Shown piece by piece: positions 1 through 9,331 of a DNA stretch of 64,000 bases. The notes beneath the pieces are model-generated. The model was not told the DNA's origin and ran no database searches. It was given only the letters and a program-made list of their open reading frames with translations. Numbering within the stretch: position 1 is the first letter of the stretch; every line of letters starts with the position of its first letter. The DNA is from CAIWMF01 sp964402065 (GTDB taxonomy: Bacteria; Verrucomicrobiota; Verrucomicrobiia; Chthoniobacterales; UBA6821), in NCBI GenBank assembly GCA_964402065.1, contig CAYOAN010000001.1, positions 248,001 to 312,000 on the forward strand. The letters are read 5' to 3'. Position numbers and translations under genes: made by a program.

Positions 1-1592
1 GTGGACCTGCTGCAACAAATACGCTGACTGGAGTTGTTGGAGCTTGGCTTGATTCAACAGCAACAATTTTTTTATCAGGTCAGGTAAAACGTGCAGATCT
101 TAAAAAAACACCCAAGCTGCGACAACTAGGATCTCAAGAAGTTGATATTACTACTATTGTTAGCTCAGTGACGAAATATGCAGTGACCATTACAGATCCT
201 CAACGGATACGTTACCATTTGGAAAAAGCTTTTTACCTAGGTCGTGAGGGAAGGCCAGGGCCCGTGTGGCTTGATTTTCCCTTGGACGTACAAGCCTCTG
301 AAATTGCTCCCGAAGCATTAGAAAGCTTTGTTCCTGAAGACTCACAAAAAGCGGATGGATCTATTCTGCAACAAAAAGCAGAAGAGCTTTTAGCCATGCT
401 TCAAGCCGCAGAACGGCCTGTGATTGTCGCAGGAAATGGCATTCGCATTGCTAATGCTATTCCAGAATTCCATGAATTTATTGAAAAGATGGGAGCGCCT
501 GTATTAACAACATGGCCAGCTATGGACTTGCTTCCACATGATCACCCTCTTTTTGCTGGTCGACCTGGTGTGATTGCTTCTAGAGGAGCAAATTTCACAC
601 TTCAAAATTCTGACCTCATGATTGTTGTTGGGTCTCGATTAGATATGTTTTTTACAGGTTATGCCCATGAAAACATGGCTCGAGGAGCAAAAAAAGTGAT
701 GGTTGATATTGATGAGGAAGAGATCAAAAAAATGCAGACAAAGATAGATCTTCCCATTGTTGCTGATGTGCGACTTTTTTTAGAAGTACTTTTAAAACAA
801 ATGGAAAAAGCTCCTTCTAGCGCCTTCGGTAATTTTGATGCTTGGGTGGCCAAGACCCGAGAGTGGAAAAAAAAGTATCCATTAGTACAGCCTCAACATC
901 GACAAATCAAAGATAGAGTCAGCCTCTATTGTTTTTCAGAAGTCCTTTCTCAATGTCTACCAGAAGGAGCGCTCGTTGCTCCGGGAAGTTCTGGTGTTGC
1001 TATTGAATTATTTTTGCTCAACTTTTCTATTAAAAAAAACCAACGTGTTTTTCACAACAGAGGGCTTGGTTCGATGGGGTTTGCACTACCTTCTGCTATT
1101 GGGGCATGTTTAGCTGCTGGTACCAAAGAAACAATTTGCATTGATGGTGACGGTGGTTTTCAAATGAATGTCCAAGAATTGGCATTGGTGGCCCAATGGC
1201 AGTTACCCATTAAAATTTTTATATTGAATAATGATGGATATGCCTCGATTAGAAGTTCTCAAAAAAACTACTTTCAGCAGCTTGTAGGAGCTGATGCTAG
1301 TAGCGGATTAGCTTTACCAAATTTACAAAAAGTAGCAAAAGCATACGAGATTCCAACAGCCTGCATTAAGAATCAAAAAAATTTGAAGCGAAAGATTCAG
1401 AGTGTTCTGGCAAGACCAGGACCTGTTATTTGTGAAGTAATGGTTGTTGCTGATGAGCAACGAGAGCCTCGGATCTCTTCCGTGCAGCGACCAGATGGGA
1501 GCATGGTTTCTAAACCGCTGGAGGATTTGTGGCCCTTTTTAGAAAGAGAAGAATTTTTATCGAATATGATAATACCAGCTTTAGAGGAGTGA
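1..1592 (+). CDS. Thiamine-diphosphate-dependent acetolactate synthase-like enzyme (5' truncated)
   Basis: The frame is open from the window edge, so the N-terminus lies outside. An internal GTG at 168 is not the start, because typical family sequence (GPAATNTLTGVVGAWLDS) reads in frame upstream of it. The central domain is followed by a C-terminal ThDP-binding domain with GDGGFQMN then NNDGY, the GDG-N metal/ThDP motif. The tail (SSVQRPDGSMVSKPLEDL) resembles ThDP enzymes of LPS and sugar clusters more than anabolic IlvB. By context it probably joins a two-carbon or pyruvate-derived unit to a nucleotide sugar or makes a sugar precursor, but the substrate is not evident. It is the first gene of a same-strand sugar cluster; the next start is 2 bp after its stop. 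Confidence 0.88.
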   Translation, partial: GPAATNTLTGVVGAWLDSTATIFLSGQVKRADLKKTPKLRQLGSQEVDITTIVSSVTKYAVTITDPQRIRYHLEKAFYLGREGRPGPVWLDFPLDVQASEIAPEALESFVPEDSQKADGSILQQKAEELLAMLQAAERPVIVAGNGIRIANAIPEFHEFIEKMGAPVLTTWPAMDLLPHDHPLFAGRPGVIASRGANFTLQNSDLMIVVGSRLDMFFTGYAHENMARGAKKVMVDIDEEEIKKMQTKIDLPIVADVRLFLEVLLKQMEKAPSSAFGNFDAWVAKTREWKKKYPLVQPQHRQIKDRVSLYCFSEVLSQCLPEGALVAPGSSGVAIELFLLNFSIKKNQRVFHNRGLGSMGFALPSAIGACLAAGTKETICIDGDGGFQMNVQELALVAQWQLPIKIFILNNDGYASIRSSQKNYFQQLVGADASSGLALPNLQKVAKAYEIPTACIKNQKNLKRKIQSVLARPGPVICEVMVVADEQREPRISSVQRPDGSMVSKPLEDLWPFLEREEFLSNMIIPALEE

Positions 1593-1594
1593 AC

Positions 1595-2413
1595 ATGCTG
1601 CTTGGAATCATGCAAGGGAGATTGCTTCCTCCTATCAATAACCGAATTCAATGCTTCCCAAAAGATAGATGGAATGAAGAATTTTCTTTAGCATCTTCGT
1701 TGGGAATCCAAATGATTGAATGGATTTATGAAGACTATGGGTCTAATGAAAATCCTTTATCGAGTGACACAGGTATCAGCTCTATAGAAAAGCTTGCTGC
1801 TGAGCAAGGGGTACAAGTTCTTTCTCTATGCGCAGACTATTTTATGGATTATCCTTTTTTGAGATGTAGCAGGAGCGAGCAACAAGAACGTATTAGCAAA
1901 TTAAAATGGCTCCTCGATCGAGGACGAAAAGCTCATATTCGATCCATAGTGCTTCCATTTGTAGACGCTGCAAATATTAGAAATGTAGAGGAAATGAAAG
2001 AAGTGGTGGCGTTGTTGCAAGAAGTATTACCCTTGGCCGAACAATACAATATAGAACTTCATTTGGAAGCGGACTTGCCTCCAAATGTTTTCCATGCATT
2101 GCTGTGCCAATTGCGCCATCCTCTTTTAATGGTTAATTACGATTCTGGAAATAGCGCATCATTAGGATATTCTATTTCAGAAGAGTTTAAGGCTTATGGA
2201 GAACGTATCGGTAGTATCCATATTAAGGATCGTCTACTTGGAGGAAGTACCGTTTCCTTGGGGAAGGGGGCTGTTAATTTTATTGAACTTGCTACGGCTT
2301 TAAAAAAAATTCAGTATGAGCGCCCTCTCATTTTACAGATTGCTCGTGGAGTTTCTGGCGACGAAGTTCATTGGATAAAAAAGCATCTTCAAATGTTAAC
2401 TGACATTTTTTAA
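1595..2413 (+). CDS. Sugar phosphate isomerase/epimerase (xylose isomerase-like TIM barrel)
   Basis: A 272-residue protein starting at ATG 1595, chosen because GAGGAG lies 5 bp upstream and the frame before it overlaps the ThDP gene. It has the fold pattern of the AP endonuclease 2/xylose isomerase superfamily: an N-terminal GIMQGRL, a middle HLEADLPP segment and a late SIHIKDR segment, where His, Glu and Asp usually bind a metal. The role is presumably isomerisation or epimerisation of a sugar intermediate made or used by its cluster neighbours. The exact substrate cannot be read from sequence. Confidence 0.8.
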   Translation: MLLGIMQGRLLPPINNRIQCFPKDRWNEEFSLASSLGIQMIEWIYEDYGSNENPLSSDTGISSIEKLAAEQGVQVLSLCADYFMDYPFLRCSRSEQQERISKLKWLLDRGRKAHIRSIVLPFVDAANIRNVEEMKEVVALLQEVLPLAEQYNIELHLEADLPPNVFHALLCQLRHPLLMVNYDSGNSASLGYSISEEFKAYGERIGSIHIKDRLLGGSTVSLGKGAVNFIELATALKKIQYERPLILQIARGVSGDEVHWIKKHLQMLTDIF

Positions 2414-2419
2414 AAACTG

Positions 2420-3247
2420 ATGAATGCCCTTCCATGGTTTAGCCTTGAAAAAAAACTTGCTGTTATCACTGGCGGTGCAGGCCTCCTAGGACGTCAGCAT
2501 GTACATGCTATTGCGCTTGCTGGAGGTAGTTCCGTTATTCTTGATGTCGCAGCGGCTAAGCCTATCGAGGTAGCAAAAAAATTGGCAACAGAATGGAACG
2601 CTCCCATTTATGGGTATGAAGTTGATATCACCGATGTGAATGCGATTAGGAGCATGCAACAGCAGCTATTTTCTGAGTTAGGAAATATTGATATTTTAAT
2701 TAATAATGCCGCTAATAATCCCAAGATGAATGGCGATATCACCTCCAACAACTCAAGATTTGAATCATTTTCTTTGGAGGCATGGCATCAAGATGTAGCC
2801 GTTGGTCTAACAGGTTCTTTTTTATGTTGTCAGGTTTTTGGGGCTGAGATGGCTAAACAGGGACATGGAGTGATTGTTAATATTGCTTCTGACTTAAGCC
2901 TGATTTCACCAGATCAACGCCTTTACAAAGAACCTCATCTTCCTGAAAATTTACAACCAGTAAAGCCAGTGACCTATTCGGTCGTGAAGAGTGGAATTAT
3001 AGGGCTGACACGTTACTTGGCAACTTATTGGGCTGACTGTGGTGTTCGTGTGAATGCGCTTTCTCCTGGAGGAGTCTTTACGGGACAAAATAAAGCTTTT
3101 GTGCAACGCTTAACTTCCTTAATTCCCCTAGGTCGAATGGCCGCTCCTACGGAATATCAAGCCGCGATTATTTTTCTTTGTTCTGAGGCTTCTTCCTATA
3201 TGACGGGGCATAATTTAGTCATTGATGGGGGAAGAACATGTTGGTGA
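2420..3247 (+). CDS. SDR family NAD(P)-dependent oxidoreductase
   Basis: A 275-residue classical short-chain dehydrogenase. The N-terminal nucleotide motif is TGGAGLLG, followed by NNAAN, a catalytic-type YSVVK (Tyr-x3-Lys), and SPGGVFTGQ after it. The C-terminus GHNLVIDGG is typical of the FabG-like branch. It starts 6 bp after the isomerase stop and is probably co-transcribed. Its likely task is oxidation or reduction of a sugar hydroxyl in the same surface-sugar pathway. SDR sequences do not reveal substrate, so this is inferred from context. Confidence 0.85.
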   Translation: MNALPWFSLEKKLAVITGGAGLLGRQHVHAIALAGGSSVILDVAAAKPIEVAKKLATEWNAPIYGYEVDITDVNAIRSMQQQLFSELGNIDILINNAANNPKMNGDITSNNSRFESFSLEAWHQDVAVGLTGSFLCCQVFGAEMAKQGHGVIVNIASDLSLISPDQRLYKEPHLPENLQPVKPVTYSVVKSGIIGLTRYLATYWADCGVRVNALSPGGVFTGQNKAFVQRLTSLIPLGRMAAPTEYQAAIIFLCSEASSYMTGHNLVIDGGRTCW

Positions 3248-3274
3248 TTGTTTCATCTATTCAATTTTTAAAAA

Positions 3275-4213
3275 ATGAAGAGTGAGAGAAGTCAGCGTGT
3301 TTATCTTTTAGGGGCGAGTGGTCGTTTAGGAAAAACCTTGTTGCAACAATGGAGGCATCATCAAAAAGCTGACTCTATCATTCCCTTAAGCAGGCAGGAG
3401 ATTGATTTTTTAAATCCCCTTCTTGCTCAGAAAAATTTTTCTGCTTATGACCTTTGTGAAAACGATCTTGTGATTAATTGCGCTGCTTTAACCGATGTTG
3501 ACTATTGTGAAAGTGAGGCTGTAGCAGCAACAGCTGTCAATGCAACAACGCCTGCTTTTTTAGCAGAGGTTTGTGCTCAAAAAGGAGCGCGCTTTCTTCA
3601 GCTTAGCACGGATTACGTATTTGATGGCACCTTAGATCGTCCCTATGAAGAAACTGATGAGCCAGCTCCTATCAATCACTACGGTATTAGTAAACTTATT
3701 GGAGAACAACGGGTGATAGCAACTTCTGAGCAGCATATCATTGCTAGGATTTCTTGGGTCTTTGGCCCAGGATGTCCTAGCCTTATTGATCAAATACTTC
3801 AGGAAGCTATGACTTCTAAAAAAGTTGTTTCAGCTGTTGATAGAATCGCTTCGCCTTCTTTCACCCATGATCTGATAGAATCGCTTGGCGTGTTTTTAAA
3901 TTCTTCTGTCAAAGGTGGAATCTATCACCTTTGCAATACAGGAGCTTGCTCTTGGTATGAATATGGAACCTATGTTTTAAAAAAAGCCAGCGATTACGGA
4001 ATGCCTGTTCGAACAACAGAAATTATTCCAACGAAATTATATTCTATGAAACAATTTAGAACACATCGCCCCTTGAAGACCCCTCTTAATACTAATAAAT
4101 TTCGTAACGAGAGTGGCCTTACTTTCCGTCCATGGCAAGAGGCAGTAGATGAATATTTAGAGCATGTTCAAAAATTCTATAGCCGCTTATTGCGGCGTCA
4201 CTCCGGTATTTGA
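3275..4213 (+). CDS. RmlD-like dTDP-4-dehydrorhamnose reductase family protein
   Basis: A 312-residue extended SDR with an N-terminal Rossmann motif (LLGASGRLG), NCAALTDVDYCE, STDYVFDG and YGISKLIGE, giving the Tyr-x3-Lys pair of the RmlD family. RmlD reduces dTDP-4-keto-L-rhamnose. Here a related nucleotide-sugar 4-keto reduction is likely, but rmlABC are not in the window, so the symbol is withheld. The last residues (about SRLLRRHSGI) are encoded by a repeat found again near 10.4 kb, so the natural C-terminus may have been replaced by repeat sequence. Confidence 0.8.
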   Translation: MKSERSQRVYLLGASGRLGKTLLQQWRHHQKADSIIPLSRQEIDFLNPLLAQKNFSAYDLCENDLVINCAALTDVDYCESEAVAATAVNATTPAFLAEVCAQKGARFLQLSTDYVFDGTLDRPYEETDEPAPINHYGISKLIGEQRVIATSEQHIIARISWVFGPGCPSLIDQILQEAMTSKKVVSAVDRIASPSFTHDLIESLGVFLNSSVKGGIYHLCNTGACSWYEYGTYVLKKASDYGMPVRTTEIIPTKLYSMKQFRTHRPLKTPLNTNKFRNESGLTFRPWQEAVDEYLEHVQKFYSRLLRRHSGI

Positions 4214-4245
4214 GGCCTCGAGTATGAGATATACACTGCGTTTCT
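4150..4245. repeat. Interspersed repeat B, copy 1
   Basis: This segment covers the 3' end of the RmlD-like gene and 30 bp beyond. It matches 10353-10433 closely, sharing GAGCATGTT, AAAATTCTATA, TATTGCGGCGTCACTCC and AGTATGAGATATA, and matches 16063-16118 more weakly. Sharing between a gene end and two spacers indicates a mobile or copied short repeat, not coding conservation. Confidence 0.65.
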
Positions 4246-4312
4246 GCGCTCCTCGTTCCTGACACTATATCGGCTATAATATTTTTTAAAACGCCCTAGC
4301 GTCTGTGTCCCA

Positions 4313-5302
4313 ATGCTACTGATAAAAAAAATGATGGTAACAACAAAACAGAGGGTTCCTGTAATAAAAGAAATAAAAAAGTGGCTTTTACTCCAAGGGC
4401 CTCATTCTATTTTTACTCAATGGTCGTTGAAGCTCTATGGACTGTTGAAAGGTGGATATAAAGTCACTTTCAACAATGGAGTGATTAAATTTAGGAAAGC
4501 TCATCAGTGTCTTGTTATTAGCGAGAAGGATTGCATTTTTGCGCCATTAATTATGCGAGGCTTTTTTGATCAAAAATTTAACGAAATTGAGGCGAAGAAA
4601 ATTAATGATATGGAGGTGCTTGATTTTTCGAAGCCAGGAACTCATTACCTTAAAGGTGATAAAATTGGATTTATCTTTCCAGGTTTGGCAGATGCTCCTG
4701 TTCATACTTATATTGATAAATTTAAACCTGCTCCGGGAATGATTGTGTTTGATGTTGGTGCGCATGTCGGTGCTATTAGTTATTTTTTTTCAAAGATGGT
4801 AGGGGAGCAAGGTAAGGTTTATGCTTTTGAACCTGATGAAATCAACCTCTGCTATCTTAAGAGTAATATAAAAAATAAAAATTTAGCTAATGTTGCTGTT
4901 GTAACTGCAGCATTAGGAGGGCAATCAGGGAGCTCTGTATTTTTTGCCGATGGATCAATGCGATCATCTTTTGTAAAAAATGCTCCGTATCTTCCTAGTG
5001 ATGGAGCTCAAAAAAAAGTAACGGTTTTAACGATTCAAGATTGTTGTGAGCAGCTAGGGGTTATTCCTGATTTTATTAAAATGGATATTGAAGGGGCAGA
5101 GATTGAGGTGATCAAAAGTTCTCTACATTTTTTAAAAGAACATCACATCCATTTTGCTATTGAAAGTAACCATCTTACTCAAGACGGCTGTTTAACGTCT
5201 GATGAGTTAGAAAGATTATTTAAATCTATTGGCTATGTTGTAGAATCATCAGATCAGTTTGGAGAAATGTTTACTTGGGCAGCTCCGCCTGATCCGCTTT
5301 AA
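4313..5302 (+). CDS. FkbM family methyltransferase
   Basis: A 329-residue protein. The S-adenosylmethionine-binding core starts near residue 145 with IVFDVGAHVGAISYFFSK, followed by VYAFEPD and later FIKMDIEGAE, the FkbM family pattern. FkbM enzymes O-methylate sugars or secondary metabolites; beside glycan genes, methylation of a surface sugar is the natural inference. The first about 100 residues are a poorly recognised extension. An alternative ATG lies a few codons downstream of the chosen one. The gene starts about 100 bp after the RmlD-like gene, behind repeat sequence, so it may have its own promoter. Confidence 0.85.
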   Translation: MLLIKKMMVTTKQRVPVIKEIKKWLLLQGPHSIFTQWSLKLYGLLKGGYKVTFNNGVIKFRKAHQCLVISEKDCIFAPLIMRGFFDQKFNEIEAKKINDMEVLDFSKPGTHYLKGDKIGFIFPGLADAPVHTYIDKFKPAPGMIVFDVGAHVGAISYFFSKMVGEQGKVYAFEPDEINLCYLKSNIKNKNLANVAVVTAALGGQSGSSVFFADGSMRSSFVKNAPYLPSDGAQKKVTVLTIQDCCEQLGVIPDFIKMDIEGAEIEVIKSSLHFLKEHHIHFAIESNHLTQDGCLTSDELERLFKSIGYVVESSDQFGEMFTWAAPPDPL

Positions 5303-5316
5303 CGGAAGTGACTACC

Positions 5317-6252
5317 ATGAAAAAAAAACTCATTACCATTCTTACTCCAACTTTCAACGAAGAGGGAAATGTGGAAGAACTCTACCAGCAGGTACGAGAA
5401 ATATTTCGTGGGTTGCCTCAGTATGATTATGAGTACCTTTTTATTGATAACGCTTCCCAGGATCGAACAGCAGAGCAGCTGAGGCTGCTGGCAGCAACTG
5501 ACCCCAAGGTTAAAGTCATTTTTAACCAGCGTAATTTTGGACATGCTCGCTCTCCGCAGTATGCATGCTATCAAGCGAGTGGAGAGGCTATTATTTCTCT
5601 AGCCTGTGACTTACAGGATCCGCCTGCTCTTATTCCTGAGTTTTTAAAAAAATGGGAAGAAGGGTATCTCGTAGTGCTGGGGCAGAAAGTTAATAGCAAA
5701 GAATCAGCTATTATGTTTGCACTGCGAACAATGTACTATTCACTAGTCAATAAATTGTCTGATACCGAACTCATGCAGCATGTCACGGGTTTTGGACTTT
5801 ATGATCGAACTGTGATTGATCAGATCAAATCGTTAAATGACCCTTATCCCTATACGCGCGGCCTCATTGCTGAGCTTGGATATTCTGTTGCGCGTATTCC
5901 TTACACTCAATCAAAGCGCAAACGAGGACTGTCAAAAAATAATTTTTATACACTCTACGACTACGCAATGTTAGGAATTACAAGTCATTCAAAAATACCA
6001 TTGCGACTAGCAACAATGCTTGGCTTTTTGATGTCCTTTTTGAGCGGGATTGCAGCAATAGGCTATTTTATTTATAAGCTTTTATTTTGGGATTCTCTTC
6101 CTATTGGGATTGCTCCGATTGTGATTGGGCTTTTTCTCTTCTCATCGGTTCAACTTTTTTTCATTGGCATCGTTGGGGAATATATCGGAGCTATGCACAC
6201 ACAAATTTTACATCGTCCTTTGGTGGTTGAAAAAGAGCGTCTAAATTTCTAA
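5317..6252 (+). CDS. Family 2 glycosyltransferase, polyprenyl-phosphate sugar transferase type
   Basis: A 311-residue protein. ATG 5317 is preferred over GTG 5308 because GGAAG lies just upstream at good spacing. The GT2 domain shows TPTFNEEGNVEELY, an ACDLQDPP metal-binding segment and a later KRKRGLSK. Two C-terminal membrane segments (about residues 225-300) make it like GtrB, DPM1 or ArnC, which load a sugar onto undecaprenyl phosphate on the cytoplasmic side. The next gene, a large polytopic protein, could use such a lipid-linked sugar. Acceptor and sugar are unknown. Confidence 0.87.
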   Translation: MKKKLITILTPTFNEEGNVEELYQQVREIFRGLPQYDYEYLFIDNASQDRTAEQLRLLAATDPKVKVIFNQRNFGHARSPQYACYQASGEAIISLACDLQDPPALIPEFLKKWEEGYLVVLGQKVNSKESAIMFALRTMYYSLVNKLSDTELMQHVTGFGLYDRTVIDQIKSLNDPYPYTRGLIAELGYSVARIPYTQSKRKRGLSKNNFYTLYDYAMLGITSHSKIPLRLATMLGFLMSFLSGIAAIGYFIYKLLFWDSLPIGIAPIVIGLFLFSSVQLFFIGIVGEYIGAMHTQILHRPLVVEKERLNF

Positions 6253-6270
6253 ATTGGTTCGTTTTTAAAT

Positions 6271-8637
6271 ATGCAGCAAAACAATAATTATTCTTTTTCA
6301 ACCAGACTGATTTTTGGAATAGGCTTCTTATTTTTTGGTGTGATTGGAATAACTTGGCTGTGCCAGCTTCCATCAGCTGAAGAAGCTTTCGGCAATACAG
6401 GAAAGTTATGGGATTTGCTGCAGACTCATTGGAACGGTTGGACACCGACATTCATGTTGGGGCATAGCGGTATGATTTATCAGCTCTCAGTCATAGAGCT
6501 TTTTACTCATTACCTTCTGCTGCCGCTTCAATCTTTTTTAACATTGTTTGCTATCAAAAAACTCATTGCGCTGGGGTATTTTGCAACTAGTGGTGTGACC
6601 ATGTTTTTTTTCGCGCGACGCCTGACCCGTAATGAAACTCAGGCTGCCGTGGCAGCGCTAGCCTACATCATGATGCCATCCATCACGGTCGCTATGGGAA
6701 TTTATGAGCATTTCAGTGTGACCCTTTGTTTTGTTTTTGTTCCACTTATTTTACGAGGAGTTTTAGTTTTGTCCGAAGAGAAGTCGCTGCGAGAGACTGT
6801 TGGGCTAGGAATAGCAGCAAGTGCAATAGCATTAAGTTATGCGAAAATTGCTGTCGTGATTTCTCCGATGCTACTGCTCTGGACGTTGGAAGTTTTACGC
6901 TTACAACCTGTTGCAGTTCGTTTGAAAATCATCACGCGCTACGCCATGAGTGCTGCGCTAGCACTTATATTGACGCTTCCTTTTTTATTGCCAGCCTCAC
7001 GAGAGTTTGGTTTTGCCGCTGGTTTTTTATTTGATCCGCTAGACGCTTGGCAACATCATTACGCATTTAAGTCAGCACTTCAATGGATTGATCTCTGGGG
7101 ATTTTTGATGAAAGGTTCAGGAGCTGATATAGAGAGGGATGCTGCGATGTTTGCAATTGGGTTCATTCCACTGTTAGGCATTTCCTTGGGATTAGGGCTT
7201 CCTGCTTTAAAAGAATGGCGTCATTCCTTGCTTGGACGTTGGTTCCTAATCCTAGTAGTCTGCTGGTTATTTTCTATCAATCTGGCCGCAGGTCCTGATG
7301 GAATTCTTTTAGGGCATTGGCATCTTTTAAAAAATAATGCTCGTGATATTTCGGACTTTTCTGTTCCTCTTCTTTGGCTCGCTCTTGCTTGGTTAATTTG
7401 GATGAGTTATCAGGTTATCCGTTATCTCATTGCGGGAGCACCATGGCGCTCATGGTTATTATTAGCCTTATTTTTAGCGCTGCCTTTTTTTCGGATTGCA
7501 GCCGTATTTCCTTTATTTAAGGATATTCGAGCTCCGGAATCATTTTGGAGTGTGGGAGGTTTTTGCGCATTAGCAGCCGCTATTGGAATGGTGACAGTAG
7601 AGCTTTTTGTGAAAGTAGTTCCAATACGATTCCGTACTCTTGTCGCAGTAGTCATGGGCCTTCTGTTTATACTCGAGCTTTATCCTATTCATTCCACTTA
7701 TTGGACACGTGGTCTATCTGAGGAACTTTTTTCTGATTACGATCAGTCAGTGGTTTTTTTAAAAAATGCACCGTTACCCGGTCGTGTCTACCCGTTGAGT
7801 AGCCGTTATTTTTATTTAACGATTCCGCAAAAGACAGGGCGTTCTCTTAGTACGGAGGCCCTGATGCGGCATTTTGAATTGAAGTGGGTTCGGTGTTTTG
7901 AAGCCGCAGGGATGGCCAACATTGATATGATGAAAACCTATCTCAACCTATCAGGGGTTTCTTATGTTTTCATCGATAAGGAAGATCCTCTGACGCCAAA
8001 ACAAACGCAGGATATTTACCGTGCTCTTTTTCCAGTCGTGTTTGAAAATCATTCGATTGTGATTTTAGCCAATGAGACTTCACTCTACCCGGCTTTTTTG
8101 GCACATAACTTTGTTGTGCTTCCTTCAGAAAGTTATCAGATGGCTCCAATGAGCTTGCAGTTAGCGCGAATGAATCTTCTTAGTGTAGAGCTTGCTTCAA
8201 GCGATCAACGGCAAAATGGATTTGCAGGCAGAGCTGCCGGAAATAGTCAGGTAGAACTTTTGCCGCAATATCAAAAAAGCGGAGGAGCTCCTTTTGAACG
8301 CGTTCCTTCTATGAGTCGTCGGTCTGATGATTATGGGAAAATGATCTATCGTTTGCCTTCCACTGTTTCAGGATGGTTGACTGTTGCGGAGGCTTTTCAT
8401 CCGGACTGGCAAGCTTTTATTGATGGGCAGCCAACCGATATTCGTCGAGCTGCTTCAGCACTCCTTGCTGTCTATGTGCCACTTGGCTCTCAAGAAATTC
8501 TTTTTAAATTTGTTCCGCCGCTTTGGTATTCCATTTCATTTTACCTTGGATGCTTGCTTTGGGTCATAGCCTTGGGAAGCTTTTTATTTTTCCGCAGTCG
8601 TTGGGCTCATCCTTCTTGGAAGGACTGGTGGAATTAG
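6271..8637 (+). CDS. Large polytopic membrane protein, YfhO/GT-C-like
   Basis: A 788-residue protein with roughly a dozen hydrophobic segments through residue 480, then a soluble domain of about 250 residues, and a last membrane helix near 755-775. The soluble part ends with AEAFHPDWQAFIDGQ and VYVPLGSQEILFKFVPP, a pattern typical of YfhO and related GT-C-fold glycosyltransferases. It starts 18 bp after a polyprenyl-phosphate glycosyltransferase gene, so a role in transferring a lipid-linked sugar to surface polymer is plausible but inferred. Confidence 0.75.
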   Translation: MQQNNNYSFSTRLIFGIGFLFFGVIGITWLCQLPSAEEAFGNTGKLWDLLQTHWNGWTPTFMLGHSGMIYQLSVIELFTHYLLLPLQSFLTLFAIKKLIALGYFATSGVTMFFFARRLTRNETQAAVAALAYIMMPSITVAMGIYEHFSVTLCFVFVPLILRGVLVLSEEKSLRETVGLGIAASAIALSYAKIAVVISPMLLLWTLEVLRLQPVAVRLKIITRYAMSAALALILTLPFLLPASREFGFAAGFLFDPLDAWQHHYAFKSALQWIDLWGFLMKGSGADIERDAAMFAIGFIPLLGISLGLGLPALKEWRHSLLGRWFLILVVCWLFSINLAAGPDGILLGHWHLLKNNARDISDFSVPLLWLALAWLIWMSYQVIRYLIAGAPWRSWLLLALFLALPFFRIAAVFPLFKDIRAPESFWSVGGFCALAAAIGMVTVELFVKVVPIRFRTLVAVVMGLLFILELYPIHSTYWTRGLSEELFSDYDQSVVFLKNAPLPGRVYPLSSRYFYLTIPQKTGRSLSTEALMRHFELKWVRCFEAAGMANIDMMKTYLNLSGVSYVFIDKEDPLTPKQTQDIYRALFPVVFENHSIVILANETSLYPAFLAHNFVVLPSESYQMAPMSLQLARMNLLSVELASSDQRQNGFAGRAAGNSQVELLPQYQKSGGAPFERVPSMSRRSDDYGKMIYRLPSTVSGWLTVAEAFHPDWQAFIDGQPTDIRRAASALLAVYVPLGSQEILFKFVPPLWYSISFYLGCLLWVIALGSFLFFRSRWAHPSWKDWWN

Positions 8638-8714
8638 AGCGGTTTATCTCAAGTTAATGCTGCAACGATGGTCATTTCGGTACGTGCCTTCTCGATAACC
8701 ACGTCCAAGAAAAA

Positions 8715-9329
8715 TCAAAAGTAATCTTTTTTTATTTCAGTGTTAGCAGTGCCATTCTCCCGCATTTCCCATTTTCTTTTTTCCTTTGTAGTCAATTGAT
8801 CAAGGTCCTTTTTTGAAGGGAACTTAAAGCTGATTAGTTTTGAAGAGCTCGTATCCCAATCTACATCAAAGATGCACATTTTTTGCTCTTTGAACGGACT
8901 ACCTTTAAAAGGATAAACTCCATAAATCAACCTGGCATTTTTTTTAAAAAAATGAACACCTACAACAAAGTAATAAGATGGTTCCTGTATGGGAGGATCA
9001 CAATCGTAAGCCATCCAATGATTGTCTTGGTAATGAACAATGGTGGCCATTGACCCTCCTGATAAATGAGAAACGATAAACAATGATTTTGAATCAGGTG
9101 TCCATTTAATATTTTGTATGGAAAGAACAAGAGATTTTGAAAAGTCATTTTTAGAGGTTAAGCAATTATGAATTGTTAAAACTGTTTCTCTATCCCCAAT
9201 AACCAACCTCGCAATATATTTTTTGTTTGGTGATGGATATTCTTCATGACGTTCATATGCAACAGCCTCTTGCCCATGTATTAGACAGGTTAAAAATAAT
9301 GAAAATAAAAAATTGCGAAAGAAGTTCAT
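8715..9329 (-). CDS. Secreted protein of unknown function, possible beta-propeller fragment (copy 1)
   Basis: A 204-residue protein with a Sec signal peptide (MNFFRNFLFSLFLTCLIHGQ, cleavage near AVA at 22-24). Two segments, YPSPNKKYIARL and IKWTPDSKSLFIVSHL, resemble the blade signature of TolB/WD40-like propellers, but the protein is too short for a full propeller. It starts 2 bp after the upstream GH75-like gene, so the two are probably translated together. No family is recognised. A helper, inhibitor or binding subunit for the chitosanase-like partner is possible and untested. A paralogue lies at 10960-11574. Confidence 0.75.
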   Translation of the reverse strand: MNFFRNFLFSLFLTCLIHGQEAVAYERHEEYPSPNKKYIARLVIGDRETVLTIHNCLTSKNDFSKSLVLSIQNIKWTPDSKSLFIVSHLSGGSMATIVHYQDNHWMAYDCDPPIQEPSYYFVVGVHFFKKNARLIYGVYPFKGSPFKEQKMCIFDVDWDTSSSKLISFKFPSKKDLDQLTTKEKRKWEMRENGTANTEIKKDYF

Positions 9330-9331
9330 AT

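Noticed and set aside
168..170. GTG as start of the first gene
   Set aside because: Typical acetolactate synthase-like sequence continues upstream in frame to the window edge.
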